Source: Psychrosphaera sp. B3R10 | GTDB lineage: Bacteria; Pseudomonadota; Gammaproteobacteria; Enterobacterales; Alteromonadaceae | Assembly (NCBI RefSeq): GCF_018861025.1 | Contig: NZ_JAHKQH010000009.1 | Coordinates: 124,001-188,000, forward strand | DNA length: 64,000 nucleotides | Reading direction: 5' to 3' | Part shown: piece after piece, positions 52,805 through 61,975 of the stretch | Numbering within the stretch: position 1 is the stretch's first letter | Layout: the number at the start of each line of letters is the position of its first letter | Translations under genes and position numbers: made by a program | The notes under the pieces: model-generated | What the model saw: only the letters and a program-made list of their open reading frames with translations | Database searches by the model: none | What the model was told of the DNA's origin: nothing

Positions 52805-54856
52805 ATGTCTGACTCATCAAACCCACTTTTATCCAATTTTGATCTGCCACCGTTTTCTCAAATCCAGCCTCAACATATTAAGCCTGCGGTAGAGTCATTG
52901 CTAGATAGCTGCAAAAAGTCCATCGAACAGGTTGTTCAACTTCCGACTCAAACTTGGCAAACACTAGTGGTCGATATTGACAAAGTAAGCGACCAATTTG
53001 GTCGCGCTTGGTCACCAATTTCTCATATAAACTCGGTATTAAGCTCGGACGAATGGCGCGAAGCCTATGAATCTTGTTTACCTATTATAAGTGAATACTC
53101 AACTTGGGTAGGTCAACACAAGGGGTTGTTTGACGCCTATTACGCCTATTCTCAATCAGACGAATTTGCCACATTAAGTACCCCCCAGAAAAAAGTTATT
53201 ACCAATGCCCTGCGAGACTTTAAATTATCGGGTATCGACTTGCCGGAAGACAAACAAAAACGCTACGGTGAAATCCAAGCAAAAATGTCAGAGTTGAGCT
53301 CAACTTTTAGCAATAATGTATTGGATGCTACTCAAGCATTTCAAAAAGTCATTACCGACGAAGTCGAATTAGCAGGACTACCTGACTCTGCAATTGCCGC
53401 GGCAAAACAAATGGCTGAAGTAAAAGAAATAGACGGTTGGCTGTTTACCCTCGACTTCCCAAGTTATCTGCCGGTTATGACCTATTCTGAAAACGCAGAG
53501 CTTCGAAAAGAAATGTCTATCGCATTTTCAACTCGAGCTTCTGACCAAGGGCCATATGCAGGACAATACGACAACTCTGAAATTATTGATGAGTTGATGG
53601 CACTTCGCCATGAGTTGGCGCAACTACTCGGCTTTGAGTCATTTGCAGAGAGTTCGTTGGCAACAAAAATGGCAGAAAATACGCAACAAGTATTAGGATT
53701 TTTAAGCCAACTTGCTGAAAAATCACTGCCGCAAGCACAGCAAGAAGTTGAAGAATTACGCCAATTTGCTCAAAGTGAGTTTGGTGTGAGCGAACTGAAT
53801 CCTTGGGATTATGCGTTTTATAGTGAAAAATTAAAGCAAGCTAAATACGCAATTTCAGACGAAGCGTTACGCCCGTACTTCCCAGAAAGTAAAGTACTCG
53901 ATGGGTTGTTTACCGTTGTAAATCGCCTATTTGGGGTTACAGTAACTGAAGTTAAAACCGGCATTGATAAATGGCATAAAGACGTTAAATATTTTGATAT
54001 CGTTGATAAAAACCAGAAATACCGTGGCAGTTTCTATCTAGATTTATACGCAAGAGAAAAAAAGCGCGGTGGTGCTTGGATGGACGATTGTCGCGGACGA
54101 GTATTATGGTCTGAAGATCAGCTCCAAAACCCTGTAGCGTATTTAACTTGTAACTTTAATCAACCTATCGGTGACAACGCCGCGTTGTTTACCCACGATG
54201 AAGTCGTTACTTTATTCCACGAATTTGGCCACGGTATTCATCACATGTTAACTCAGGTTGACGAAGCCTCTGTGTCTGGTATTAATGGCGTAGCCTGGGA
54301 TGCGGTTGAATTACCAAGTCAGTTTTTAGAAAACTGGTGCTGGGAAGAAGACGCACTGGCATTTATTTCAGGCCACTTCGAAACAGGTGAACCATTGCCA
54401 AAAGACATGTTAGACAAAATGCTTGCGGCTAAGAACTTTCAATCAGCGATGCAAATGGCGAGACAATTAGAGTTCAGCTTATTCGATTTCCGAATACACG
54501 CTGAATACGACCCAGCTAAAGGTTCACAAATTCAGGCTATTTTGGACGATGTCAGACAGCAAGTTGCCGTCGTTCAACCACCTGCTTATAACCGCTTTCA
54601 ACATGGCTTTGGGCATATATTTGCAGGCGGTTATGCAGCTGGATATTATTCTTACAAGTGGGCAGAAGTTTTATCAGCAGATGCATTTTCTAAATTTGAA
54701 GAAGACGGGATCTTTAATTCCGATACCGGCAATAGCTTTTTAACCAATATTCTGGAAAAAGGCGGCAGTGCGGAACCTATGGAATTATTTAAAGCATTTA
54801 GAGGTCGCGAACCTGAAATTGATGCATTATTACGACACTGTGGCATTGCCGCATAA
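52805..54856 (+). CDS. prlC: Oligopeptidase A (M3 metallopeptidase)
   Basis: 683 residues, standard length. The zinc site is HEFGHGIHHMLTQ with the third ligand Glu in the downstream VELPSQFLENW helix. The family C-terminal blocks (FGHIFAGGYAAGYYSYKWAEV, in two parts, and FKAFRGREPEIDALLRHCGI) are present. It degrades cytoplasmic peptides, including cleaved signal peptides. It precedes a tag-like gene by 30 nt and rsmJ, an arrangement also known in E. coli (prlC-rsmJ). Confidence 0.96.
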   Translation: MSDSSNPLLSNFDLPPFSQIQPQHIKPAVESLLDSCKKSIEQVVQLPTQTWQTLVVDIDKVSDQFGRAWSPISHINSVLSSDEWREAYESCLPIISEYSTWVGQHKGLFDAYYAYSQSDEFATLSTPQKKVITNALRDFKLSGIDLPEDKQKRYGEIQAKMSELSSTFSNNVLDATQAFQKVITDEVELAGLPDSAIAAAKQMAEVKEIDGWLFTLDFPSYLPVMTYSENAELRKEMSIAFSTRASDQGPYAGQYDNSEIIDELMALRHELAQLLGFESFAESSLATKMAENTQQVLGFLSQLAEKSLPQAQQEVEELRQFAQSEFGVSELNPWDYAFYSEKLKQAKYAISDEALRPYFPESKVLDGLFTVVNRLFGVTVTEVKTGIDKWHKDVKYFDIVDKNQKYRGSFYLDLYAREKKRGGAWMDDCRGRVLWSEDQLQNPVAYLTCNFNQPIGDNAALFTHDEVVTLFHEFGHGIHHMLTQVDEASVSGINGVAWDAVELPSQFLENWCWEEDALAFISGHFETGEPLPKDMLDKMLAAKNFQSAMQMARQLEFSLFDFRIHAEYDPAKGSQIQAILDDVRQQVAVVQPPAYNRFQHGFGHIFAGGYAAGYYSYKWAEVLSADAFSKFEEDGIFNSDTGNSFLTNILEKGGSAEPMELFKAFRGREPEIDALLRHCGIAA

Positions 54857-54886
54857 GCATGATTTGACTTTATTTGGACGATTTTA

Positions 54887-55618
54887 ATGTCAGAATTTTT
54901 AAAAAAACTTGAGCCCTTTGACCGGATATTAGCCCGTGCTATTGAACGAAAAGGCTCTAAAGAGATAGTAATGGATATGGCCGGCGATATATTTGACGCC
55001 GACGAAATAGCCAGTCTTTCTGACGACAGATGGTTAGCCGCATTTACTAAACAAGTTTTTCAAAGTGGTTTTGTATGGCGAGTTGTAGAGCAAAAATGGT
55101 CCGGCTTTGAAGAAGTCTTTTTTAATTTTGATATTGAAAAAATGCTGATGATGTCCGACGAAATGTGGGAACAAAAATGCAAAGACGAACGCATAATCCG
55201 TAATGGTAACAAGGTTATGACCATTAAGGCCAACGCCCAAATGATTTATGAAGTAAGCGCTGAACACGGCTCATTTGGTAAATTTATTGCAAATTGGCCC
55301 TGCGACGACATTATTGGTTTGTGGCAATTTTTGAAAAAACACGGCGCTCGACTTGGTGGAAACACAGGCCCTTATGCATTAAGGTTTATGGGCAAAGATG
55401 GATTTCTAATTAGTAGAGACAATGAAGCCTATTTTCGAGCTTATAAATTAGTTGATGGCGGGATCTCAAGCAAAAAAAGCCAAACCGTAATTCAACAATG
55501 TTTTAACGCCTGGCACGAGTCTACCGGTCTAACGTACAAGCAACTGAGTCGAATATTGTCTTTTTCTGTGGGCGACAATTTTGTTGGCATTGAAGCGGGA
55601 ACTAACACCATTGACTGA
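54887..55618 (+). CDS. DNA-3-methyladenine glycosylase I family protein
   Basis: 243 residues. Matches my memory of a divergent Tag-like group in Alteromonadales: [40 protein letters not shown] (helix-hairpin-helix glycosylase core, read in two parts), and the [23 protein letters not shown] segment. E. coli Tag removes 3-methyladenine; here the zinc-binding residues cannot be assigned with confidence and the first Trp-His-Asp motif of Tag is not obvious. Activity should therefore be considered probable only. It lies between prlC and rsmJ and its stop overlaps the rsmJ start. Confidence 0.72.
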   Translation: MSEFLKKLEPFDRILARAIERKGSKEIVMDMAGDIFDADEIASLSDDRWLAAFTKQVFQSGFVWRVVEQKWSGFEEVFFNFDIEKMLMMSDEMWEQKCKDERIIRNGNKVMTIKANAQMIYEVSAEHGSFGKFIANWPCDDIIGLWQFLKKHGARLGGNTGPYALRFMGKDGFLISRDNEAYFRAYKLVDGGISSKKSQTVIQQCFNAWHESTGLTYKQLSRILSFSVGDNFVGIEAGTNTID

Positions 55619-56393
55619 GCAAACTCAACAATCTTCTTTACCATTTTATAATTGGCGCTCAGCGCCACTGCAACTCATCGAACTTGCAGAAACGTTTGGC
55701 TGGCAAATGGTTAACAAGGCCCCGCAAAACGGTTCGGTTTATGGCTTGTTTGAAGACAATAAATTTTGTTTAACTAAAGACGGAAAAACCCTAATCAATG
55801 TGGACTTTACGGGGGGCGCCACCGCTCATCGTCATAAATTCGGAGGTGGTAAAAACCAAGCTATCGCCAAAGCGGCTGGGCTAAATAAAGGCGCAACGCC
55901 TACCGTTTTAGATGCAACGGCTGGAATGGGGAAAGATGCATTTGTGTTGGCCAGTCTTGGCTGCAATGTCACTTTAGTTGAAAGACAGCCGCCTGTTTAT
56001 ATGATGTTAGTGGATGGTTTTCGACGCGCCATCTCAGACGGCTCTATTGATTGGTTCGAACAAAGAATGCAGTTAATCAATAAAACGTCACACGATGCGC
56101 TGCAAGACTCAATTTCATCAAACCAACAATACGACGTGGTTTATCTCGACCCAATGTTTCCGCATAGAGAAAAATCTGCCGCCGTTAAAAAAGATATGGC
56201 ATTGTTCCAATCTTTTGTTGGAGATGATGCCGATGCCGATCAATTATTACCGTTAGCCTATCAATTAGCGCAAAAACGTGTTGTAGTAAAAAGGCCTGAC
56301 TATGCGCCGTTTTTGAACGAACAGACGCCAAATAGTCAAATAAAAACAAAAAAGAACCGATTCGATTTATATATTAAGGCCGCGATGGTCTAA
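55611..56393 (+). CDS. rsmJ: 16S rRNA (guanine(1516)-N(2))-methyltransferase RsmJ
   Basis: About 260 residues from TTG 55611, overlapping the previous stop by 8 nt; TTG codons at 55581 and 55587 are alternatives. SAM-binding motif [20 protein letters not shown], acidic residue in VTLVERQP, and the catalytic-type motif [15 protein letters not shown] are present. RsmJ methylates G1516 of 16S rRNA. The following peroxiredoxin gene starts 14 nt later, so tag, rsmJ and the peroxiredoxin are probably one transcript. Confidence 0.94.
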   Translation: MTEQTQQSSLPFYNWRSAPLQLIELAETFGWQMVNKAPQNGSVYGLFEDNKFCLTKDGKTLINVDFTGGATAHRHKFGGGKNQAIAKAAGLNKGATPTVLDATAGMGKDAFVLASLGCNVTLVERQPPVYMMLVDGFRRAISDGSIDWFEQRMQLINKTSHDALQDSISSNQQYDVVYLDPMFPHREKSAAVKKDMALFQSFVGDDADADQLLPLAYQLAQKRVVVKRPDYAPFLNEQTPNSQIKTKKNRFDLYIKAAMV

Positions 56394-56407
56394 CAATGGA
56401 ACCTTTT

Positions 56408-56881
56408 ATGATTGAAGTGAATGACAAATTACCAAGTGTACAATTCCAGTTTTTTGACACAAACGAAGTAAAAACCGTTACCACAGAAGATTTGTTTGCT
56501 GGCCAAAAAGTCGTTTTGTTTGCAGTTCCTGGTGCATTTACGCCAACCTGCTCTGAAAGTCACTTGCCGGGTTATGTTGTCAATTTTGATAAAATAAAAG
56601 CAAAAGGCGTCGACAAAGTTATTTGTTTATCCGTAAACGATGCTTTTGTCATGTCCTCTTGGGGTAAAGCACATAATGCCGAACACTTACTAATGTTAGC
56701 GGATGGCGGTGCTGATTTCACAAAAGCAATTGGCTTAGAAGCTGAAACAGGCATTTTTGGTGGTATTCGCTCACGCCGATACGCGATGATCGTTGAAGAT
56801 GGAATTGTGACTCAGCTCAATGTTGAAGAACCAAAAGAATTTGCAGTGAGTGACGCGGAGTCAATTCTAGCCCTATTATAA
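56408..56881 (+). CDS. Peroxiredoxin, Prx5 family
   Basis: 157 residues from ATG 56408, which fits the family start MIEVNDKLPS and has GGAACC six bases upstream; an ATG four codons earlier is possible. The peroxidatic Cys is in FAVPGAFTPTCSESHLPGY, the Prx5 signature with Thr and the following Arg-type site. The segment CLSVNDAFVMSSWGKAHNA is also typical. There is no C-terminal glutaredoxin domain. It would reduce hydroperoxides with glutathione or glutaredoxin, a pool regenerated by gor nearby. It ends at a strong terminator. Confidence 0.93.
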   Translation: MIEVNDKLPSVQFQFFDTNEVKTVTTEDLFAGQKVVLFAVPGAFTPTCSESHLPGYVVNFDKIKAKGVDKVICLSVNDAFVMSSWGKAHNAEHLLMLADGGADFTKAIGLEAETGIFGGIRSRRYAMIVEDGIVTQLNVEEPKEFAVSDAESILALL

Positions 56882-56937
56882 ATAGGAAAATCAATAACAA
56901 TTAAAAGCTTAAGTAAGCTGTGGCTTTTGATAAAAAT

Positions 56938-56972
56938 AAAAAACCGATGTTGATATGCAACATCGGTTTTTT
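56938..56972. terminator. Strong terminator after the peroxiredoxin gene
   Basis: Perfect 15-bp inverted repeat AAAAAACCGATGTTG / CAACATCGGTTTTTT with a 5-nt loop, with T-runs on both strands. It lies between convergent transcription units. Confidence 0.92.
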
Positions 56973-57023
56973 TGTTTCTACAACAATGCGTTGTGACGTT
57001 CAATAAACTAACCATTTATCGCA

Positions 57024-57049
57024 TTGACCGCCTCATAATAAGCGGTCAA
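57024..57049 (-). terminator. Hairpin after the S9 peptidase gene
   Basis: 8-bp perfect inverted repeat TTGACCGC / GCGGTCAA with a 10-nt loop, just past the S9 stop on the minus strand. No T-run follows. The strong hairpin at 56938-56972 lies beyond and may be the real terminator. Confidence 0.4.
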
Positions 57050-57054
57050 CCCAA

Positions 57055-59028
57055 CTAAAAATCGATATGTTTACCTAAGAATTTAAGTACGCGTTTGAAA
57101 TACTTAAGGCGGTTTTTCTCTAAATAAAATCCATGACCTTCTTTCTCAAACAACAAATACTCATACGGATGATCCTCTTTTTCTAGGGCGGCAATCAAAC
57201 TTTCAGCCTGTTCAATTGGCGCTCGTTGGTCCATTCCACCATGAGCAATAAGTACGGGTACTTTCAATTTATCGATATTATACGATGGAGACATTGACTC
57301 TTGAAGTGCAACATTTTGCCCCAACACCGCTTTTAAATATTTATCACCAGAGCGGCGTTCCTGCACATCACCTTCTTTGAACATCAAAGGTAAGTCGTAA
57401 ACACCAACTACACCAACAGCACATTTGTACAAATCTGGCTCAATTATCGGACTCATCAATGCCGAATAACCACCAAAGCTTGCGCCCATAATGCAAATGT
57501 TGTTTTTGTCGGCGATGCCCTGGTCGATTAAATATTTGGTGCCGTCAATTATGTCATATTGAATTTCCGTGCCCCACTTGCCGTGACCAGATTTTTCAAA
57601 CGCAGGACCGTAACCACCAGATCCTCTGAAATTCACTTTTAACACCGCTAATCCACGACTCGCTAACATTTGCGCTTCTGGATCAAATCCCCAGTAATCA
57701 CGCGGTCCATGTGGTCCACCATGAGGCATAACAATCAATGGTAAATTTTTCTCCGCCTTGCCTTTAGGAACCGTTAAATAACCATTAATTTCAATACCAT
57801 CTCGAGTTGTGTATTTAACTGGACGAGTACTTGCCATAAGATCGGGGTTAATCCAGCTACGTGCTGAAAACAAATATTGAATTTTAGGTTTTCCGGTTTT
57901 TTCGTCCGGATGCATTATGTAATAATCACCTGGATTACGGTCGTTATAAGCGATAACAATCTGAAATAGCTCATCCGGGGTAGAACTCACAATTTGAACT
58001 TGATGACCAGGTAAGGCTTGTAACAAGCCTTTTAAGCGCTTTGATAAAAGTGCTTTTCCATCGACAAATTCATAAGCCGGGTAACCATTTTCATATTCAA
58101 CAGCATATATTTTGCCGTCTTTTTCATTGCCATAAACATTTCTAATATTTACAACTGGATCTTTACTCACTAACTCAACTGAATTTTTTTCAAAATCGAT
58201 TTTGTACAAACCGATTGGCGCACCGTCTTCACTTGCGGTAACAAACATCGCATTGTCTTCGCCATCAACGATAACGCGTGGTGTAATTTTACTAAGGTGT
58301 TTAAACGAATTGTTAAACTTAGTCCATTCGCCAGTCTCAACATCCCGCTTATAAACTTCTTGATCAATATAATCATTACTTGAGACCGAGAAGCGAACCT
58401 CACCATTACCGTCGGTAATATATTGCGCGTTAAAGGCTGGCGAGCGTGTCACTTTACGTCGTTTACCAGTATAAACATCGACAAGATAGACAGTTGAGTG
58501 TCGGTCTGCGCCGCTTTTTCTCAACCAAGGATGAACTTCTGCAAGAAAATAATTGTCATCATGTACTAAAGGGTCTAACACTAAAGATGACGCACGAAGC
58601 GCATCAGCTTTGCTTGATGCTCCTAATGACTTGCCTCCAGCTTTGTGTCCCATTAAGTATTGTGATTTTGAGCCATCGGCATTAACACCTAATAATTCGC
58701 CATGATAAGACGGTTGCGTATAAGCGCCGCGCATATAAGTTTTTTGTAATACAAGACGGTCTTTACTGACCCAGTTATATCCGCCAACCTGCTCTTTATC
58801 ACCGTCGAATTGCACGACATTTATTAGTTTCATAGTATCGCGTTGCAATACCACCAAAACTTGTTTACCGTCGCGAACGGTTGTTGCAGCTAAATAATCG
58901 CCCTTTGGGGAGATTTTAACAGAACCAAATTCTGAAAATTTAACAAAATTTTCAAGCGGTATTTTTTTCTCCGCAAAACTGCCAAAAGCCGTTATTAGCA
59001 AGGCAACTGCTAAAATTTTCTTCCACAT
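57055..59028 (-). CDS. S9 family (acyl-aminoacyl/prolyl oligopeptidase-like) exported peptidase
   Basis: 657 residues. A signal peptide (1-19, FGSFA-EKK) precedes a beta-propeller-like region (about 25-380; repeated GxY/DGKxxxV strands). An alpha/beta-hydrolase domain follows, with the oxyanion HGGPHGPRD, nucleophile Ser in MGASFGGYSAL, Asp in MDQRAP and His in EKEGHGFYLE. It should cleave short peptides in the periplasm, from the N-terminal side as dipeptides or acyl-residues; exact specificity is unknown. Start ATG with AAGGGA upstream. It may serve peptide scavenging alongside the large subtilase. Confidence 0.93.
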   Translation of the reverse strand: MWKKILAVALLITAFGSFAEKKIPLENFVKFSEFGSVKISPKGDYLAATTVRDGKQVLVVLQRDTMKLINVVQFDGDKEQVGGYNWVSKDRLVLQKTYMRGAYTQPSYHGELLGVNADGSKSQYLMGHKAGGKSLGASSKADALRASSLVLDPLVHDDNYFLAEVHPWLRKSGADRHSTVYLVDVYTGKRRKVTRSPAFNAQYITDGNGEVRFSVSSNDYIDQEVYKRDVETGEWTKFNNSFKHLSKITPRVIVDGEDNAMFVTASEDGAPIGLYKIDFEKNSVELVSKDPVVNIRNVYGNEKDGKIYAVEYENGYPAYEFVDGKALLSKRLKGLLQALPGHQVQIVSSTPDELFQIVIAYNDRNPGDYYIMHPDEKTGKPKIQYLFSARSWINPDLMASTRPVKYTTRDGIEINGYLTVPKGKAEKNLPLIVMPHGGPHGPRDYWGFDPEAQMLASRGLAVLKVNFRGSGGYGPAFEKSGHGKWGTEIQYDIIDGTKYLIDQGIADKNNICIMGASFGGYSALMSPIIEPDLYKCAVGVVGVYDLPLMFKEGDVQERRSGDKYLKAVLGQNVALQESMSPSYNIDKLKVPVLIAHGGMDQRAPIEQAESLIAALEKEDHPYEYLLFEKEGHGFYLEKNRLKYFKRVLKFLGKHIDF

Positions 59029-59142
59029 AAAATTCCCTTATCCCTTTATTTTTATATTTTAAATATTGTATATCTTTTTTATTTAGTCAGTAATATTAAA
59101 GAGTTGGACTAAAAATGTCTAAGGTTCTAGGCATTTATTGTA

Positions 59143-59598
59143 CTAACCAACCAAATAAGTCCCAGTACCAAAGGCAATTTGATCACCTTTTTGATTATGT
59201 AATTCCATGCGAGTCACGCAAACCCGGCTGCCGGAACGGATCAGTTGCGCTGTTGCAATAAACTCGTCACCACGACCGGGTCTCAAATAATCCGTTCTTA
59301 AATCGATAGTTCCCACTTTTTTAGTAAATTCGATTAATGCGGCTGAATCTTCAAAGTGCATTTTCTCCATCCGGCTAAAAATGGCCAAAATGCCACCCAC
59401 CGTATCGAGTGCCGATGCGGTTACGCCCCCGTGCAGAATTTTTTGCATTGGATTACCCATTAATTTGTCATCCCACACAAATCTAATTTCAGCTTTGTTT
59501 GCCTCACAAACGGTGATCTTTAGCCCTAAATTTTTGTTGAAATTTAAATTGGTGAACACATTTACCAACCAAGATCGAGCGTCGTCATTTGATAACAT
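59143..59598 (-). CDS. Hotdog-fold thioesterase (PaaI/YigI-like)
   Basis: 151 residues. The hotdog fold is seen in PMQKILHGGVTASALDTVGGI, where HGG and the Asp on the central helix form the usual active site, and in RTDYLRPGRGDEFIATAQLIRSGSRV, the following strands. It probably hydrolyses acyl-CoA thioesters. In E. coli the related yigI lies near recQ-pldA. Here recQ is divergent from it, which supports the YigI-like assignment. It is a single-gene unit. Confidence 0.88.
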   Translation of the reverse strand: MLSNDDARSWLVNVFTNLNFNKNLGLKITVCEANKAEIRFVWDDKLMGNPMQKILHGGVTASALDTVGGILAIFSRMEKMHFEDSAALIEFTKKVGTIDLRTDYLRPGRGDEFIATAQLIRSGSRVCVTRMELHNQKGDQIAFGTGTYLVG

Positions 59599-59687
59599 AA
59601 AAATAATTCCAAAATAACTGATCGGATGAGTATAACATTTGATTCCAATGCTACAATGCCCCCAAATATTTAATTTGAACCGCTAAA

Positions 59688-61487
59688 TTGACCGACAACC
59701 AGACTACACCACTCGACATTTTGACAAAAATATTTGGTTACGATGCTTTTCGCATGGGCCAAGATAAAGTCATTGAATCCTGCATTAATCAACAAGATAC
59801 CTTGGTTCTATTGCCTACGGGAGGCGGTAAAAGTTTGTGTTACCAAGTACCCGCATTATTGCTGCCAAATGTAACAATAGTCGTTACCCCCCTTTTGTCG
59901 TTAATGAAAGATCAGGTTGATCAACTTAATGAGCTTGGTATCGCAGCGAGTTACATTAATAGTCAGCAAACTCGACAAGAGCAATTTCAAACGTTAAATC
60001 AGTTGCAATACGGTGAAATAAAAATTTTGTATGTGTCGCCAGAACGTTTGCTACAGCAGCGATTTTTAGATCACTTACATCAAGCTGGGGTCAGTCTATT
60101 TGCAATTGATGAAGCACATTGTTTGTCTCATTGGGGACATGATTTTCGTGCCGATTATCTGCGCTTAGGCCAAATTAAAAACCTATTCCCGCATGTGCCA
60201 ATCATGGCATTAACGGCGACGGCCGATAAAGCAACGCGATTTGATATTAGCCACCAACTCAATCTTAACGACCCCTATATCCATATTGGCAGTTTCGACC
60301 GCGCTAACTTGCGCTACACCATAGAAGAAAAATTCAAACCACTTAATCAGTTATTAAGTTTTGTTGGAACACAAACCGATGCTTGCGGTGTGGTGTATTG
60401 TTCGAGTCGTGCCCGAGTTGATGACGTCGCAGAAAAGCTCAAACAAAAAGGTTTTAATGCTGCGCCGTATCATGCAGGTCACGAAAACGCCCACAGAATA
60501 AAAGTACAAGAGCAATTTCAGCGAGACCAAATTCAAATTGTGGTCGCGACCGTGGCGTTTGGCATGGGTATAAATAAGCCTAATATTCGATTTGTAGTTC
60601 ATTACGATCTGCCAAAAACCATAGAAAGTTATTATCAAGAAACTGGACGCGCTGGACGTGATGGACTTGACGCCCAATGCCTTATGTTCTTCGACTCAGG
60701 CGATGTGCCTCGAATTCGCCGTATGATCAGCGACAATCAAAATGAAGACCGAGTAAAAGTTGAACTCCAACGGTTTAACGCTATGGTCGCCCTTGCTGAT
60801 GCACAAACCTGTCGTCGCCAAGTATTACTAAACTACTTTAACGAACCTACAACCACAGGTTGTGGTAATTGCGATATTTGCTTAGACCCACCGACCTCGT
60901 TTGATGGGACATTATTAGCGCAACAAGCAATGTCTTGTATTTACCGCAGTGGTCAACGTTTTGGAATTGGTCATATCATCGATATTTTACGTGGCAGCCA
61001 AGGGATCCGGATTAAAGATCATAAACATGACGAATTGAGCACCTATGGAATTGGCAAAGAACAAACGCACGACTATTGGCTCAGCATTATTCGCCAACTA
61101 ATACATCAAGGTTTGATTGAACAAGATATTAGCCGTGGTAGTAGTCTTGTTTTAACCGAAAAGGCTCGCCCTATTTTACGCAGCGAATCGACGTTACAAC
61201 TTGCTGTACCGAGATTAAATACCAAAAAGCTATTTGAAAAAGCCGCACCTGTAAATTACGACAAACGATTGTTTGCTCGATTGAAGGGACTTCGAAAATC
61301 CATAGCAGAAGAGCATAATGTGCCACCGTTTGTCGTATTTTCAGATGCAACTCTGGCGGATATGGCAGACAAATTACCCACTACGCCACGCGATATGTTG
61401 TTAGTATCCGGGGTTGGTGAAACAAAACTACGTCGCTATGGTGACGCGTTTTTATCAGTGATCAATCGTCACGTATCTGAATTGTAA
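59688..61487 (+). CDS. recQ: ATP-dependent DNA helicase RecQ
   Basis: 599 residues, standard. Helicase motifs: LPTGGGKSLCYQ (Walker A), FAIDEAHCLSHWGHDFR (DEAH), LTATADKATR, and QETGRAGRDG (motif VI). The four-Cys zinc site (CRRQVLLNYFNE, GCGNCDIC), winged-helix RQC domain and a C-terminal HRDC domain (about 525-598, LRKSIAEEHNVPPFVVFSD) follow. It acts in recombination and replication-fork repair. The only in-frame start near the family N-terminus is TTG 59688, with no clear ribosome site. It ends at a shared terminator. Confidence 0.96.
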   Translation: MTDNQTTPLDILTKIFGYDAFRMGQDKVIESCINQQDTLVLLPTGGGKSLCYQVPALLLPNVTIVVTPLLSLMKDQVDQLNELGIAASYINSQQTRQEQFQTLNQLQYGEIKILYVSPERLLQQRFLDHLHQAGVSLFAIDEAHCLSHWGHDFRADYLRLGQIKNLFPHVPIMALTATADKATRFDISHQLNLNDPYIHIGSFDRANLRYTIEEKFKPLNQLLSFVGTQTDACGVVYCSSRARVDDVAEKLKQKGFNAAPYHAGHENAHRIKVQEQFQRDQIQIVVATVAFGMGINKPNIRFVVHYDLPKTIESYYQETGRAGRDGLDAQCLMFFDSGDVPRIRRMISDNQNEDRVKVELQRFNAMVALADAQTCRRQVLLNYFNEPTTTGCGNCDICLDPPTSFDGTLLAQQAMSCIYRSGQRFGIGHIIDILRGSQGIRIKDHKHDELSTYGIGKEQTHDYWLSIIRQLIHQGLIEQDISRGSSLVLTEKARPILRSESTLQLAVPRLNTKKLFEKAAPVNYDKRLFARLKGLRKSIAEEHNVPPFVVFSDATLADMADKLPTTPRDMLLVSGVGETKLRRYGDAFLSVINRHVSEL

Positions 61488-61534
61488 AATTCAGAATCAA
61501 TACCAATCGACCTAGGTTATTTTCTGGGCATTAA

Positions 61535-61557
61535 AAAACCGACAAAACGTCGGTTTT
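61535..61557. terminator. Bidirectional terminator between recQ and the cytochrome gene
   Basis: Perfect 9-bp inverted repeat AAAACCGAC / GTCGGTTTT with a 5-nt loop. The minus strand continues into T6, and the plus strand has a short T tract. It is shared by the convergent genes. Confidence 0.8.
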
Positions 61558-61584
61558 ATCATTTTAAATTTACTTTATTTTATT

Positions 61585-61887
61585 TTATTTTAGCGACGCA
61601 TAATACGCTGATAAGTTAGCAATATCGGCATCTGTCAGTGGCATAGCCATCGCGCCCATAACTGGGTCTTTACGATTTCCCGCCTTAAAGTCTTTTAGCT
61701 GTTTCGCTAAATACTGCTCTTTTTGACCTGCTAAATTTGGGTACATTGGAATTGCACTAATTCCGTTAGCACCGTGACAAGCAGCACAAACTGCGGATTT
61801 TGTTTTACCTGCAGCAGCATCGCCAGCAAGTACAGTTGTTGAACTAAGTGACATAATGGCAACCAGGCCAAACACTAAACTTTTCAT
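61585..61887 (-). CDS. Periplasmic c-type cytochrome (cytochrome c553/c5 class)
   Basis: 100 residues from ATG 61887, with AGGGG five bases upstream and opening directly into a signal peptide ([21 protein letters not shown]). The mature part has one haem site CAACH and the axial Met in [20 protein letters not shown], the class I pattern with a short second helix. It shuttles electrons in the periplasm; its partner oxidase is unknown. A longer reading (to 61935) lacks a ribosome site. Confidence 0.93.
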   Translation of the reverse strand: MKSLVFGLVAIMSLSSTTVLAGDAAAGKTKSAVCAACHGANGISAIPMYPNLAGQKEQYLAKQLKDFKAGNRKDPVMGAMAMPLTDADIANLSAYYASLK

Positions 61888-61975
61888 CTTAACCCCTATT
61901 GTAATTTTACTTTTTCTCAGCTTAACACCAAACATTTGAATTAAATATAGCGTAAACTATTGAAAGGCGCACACT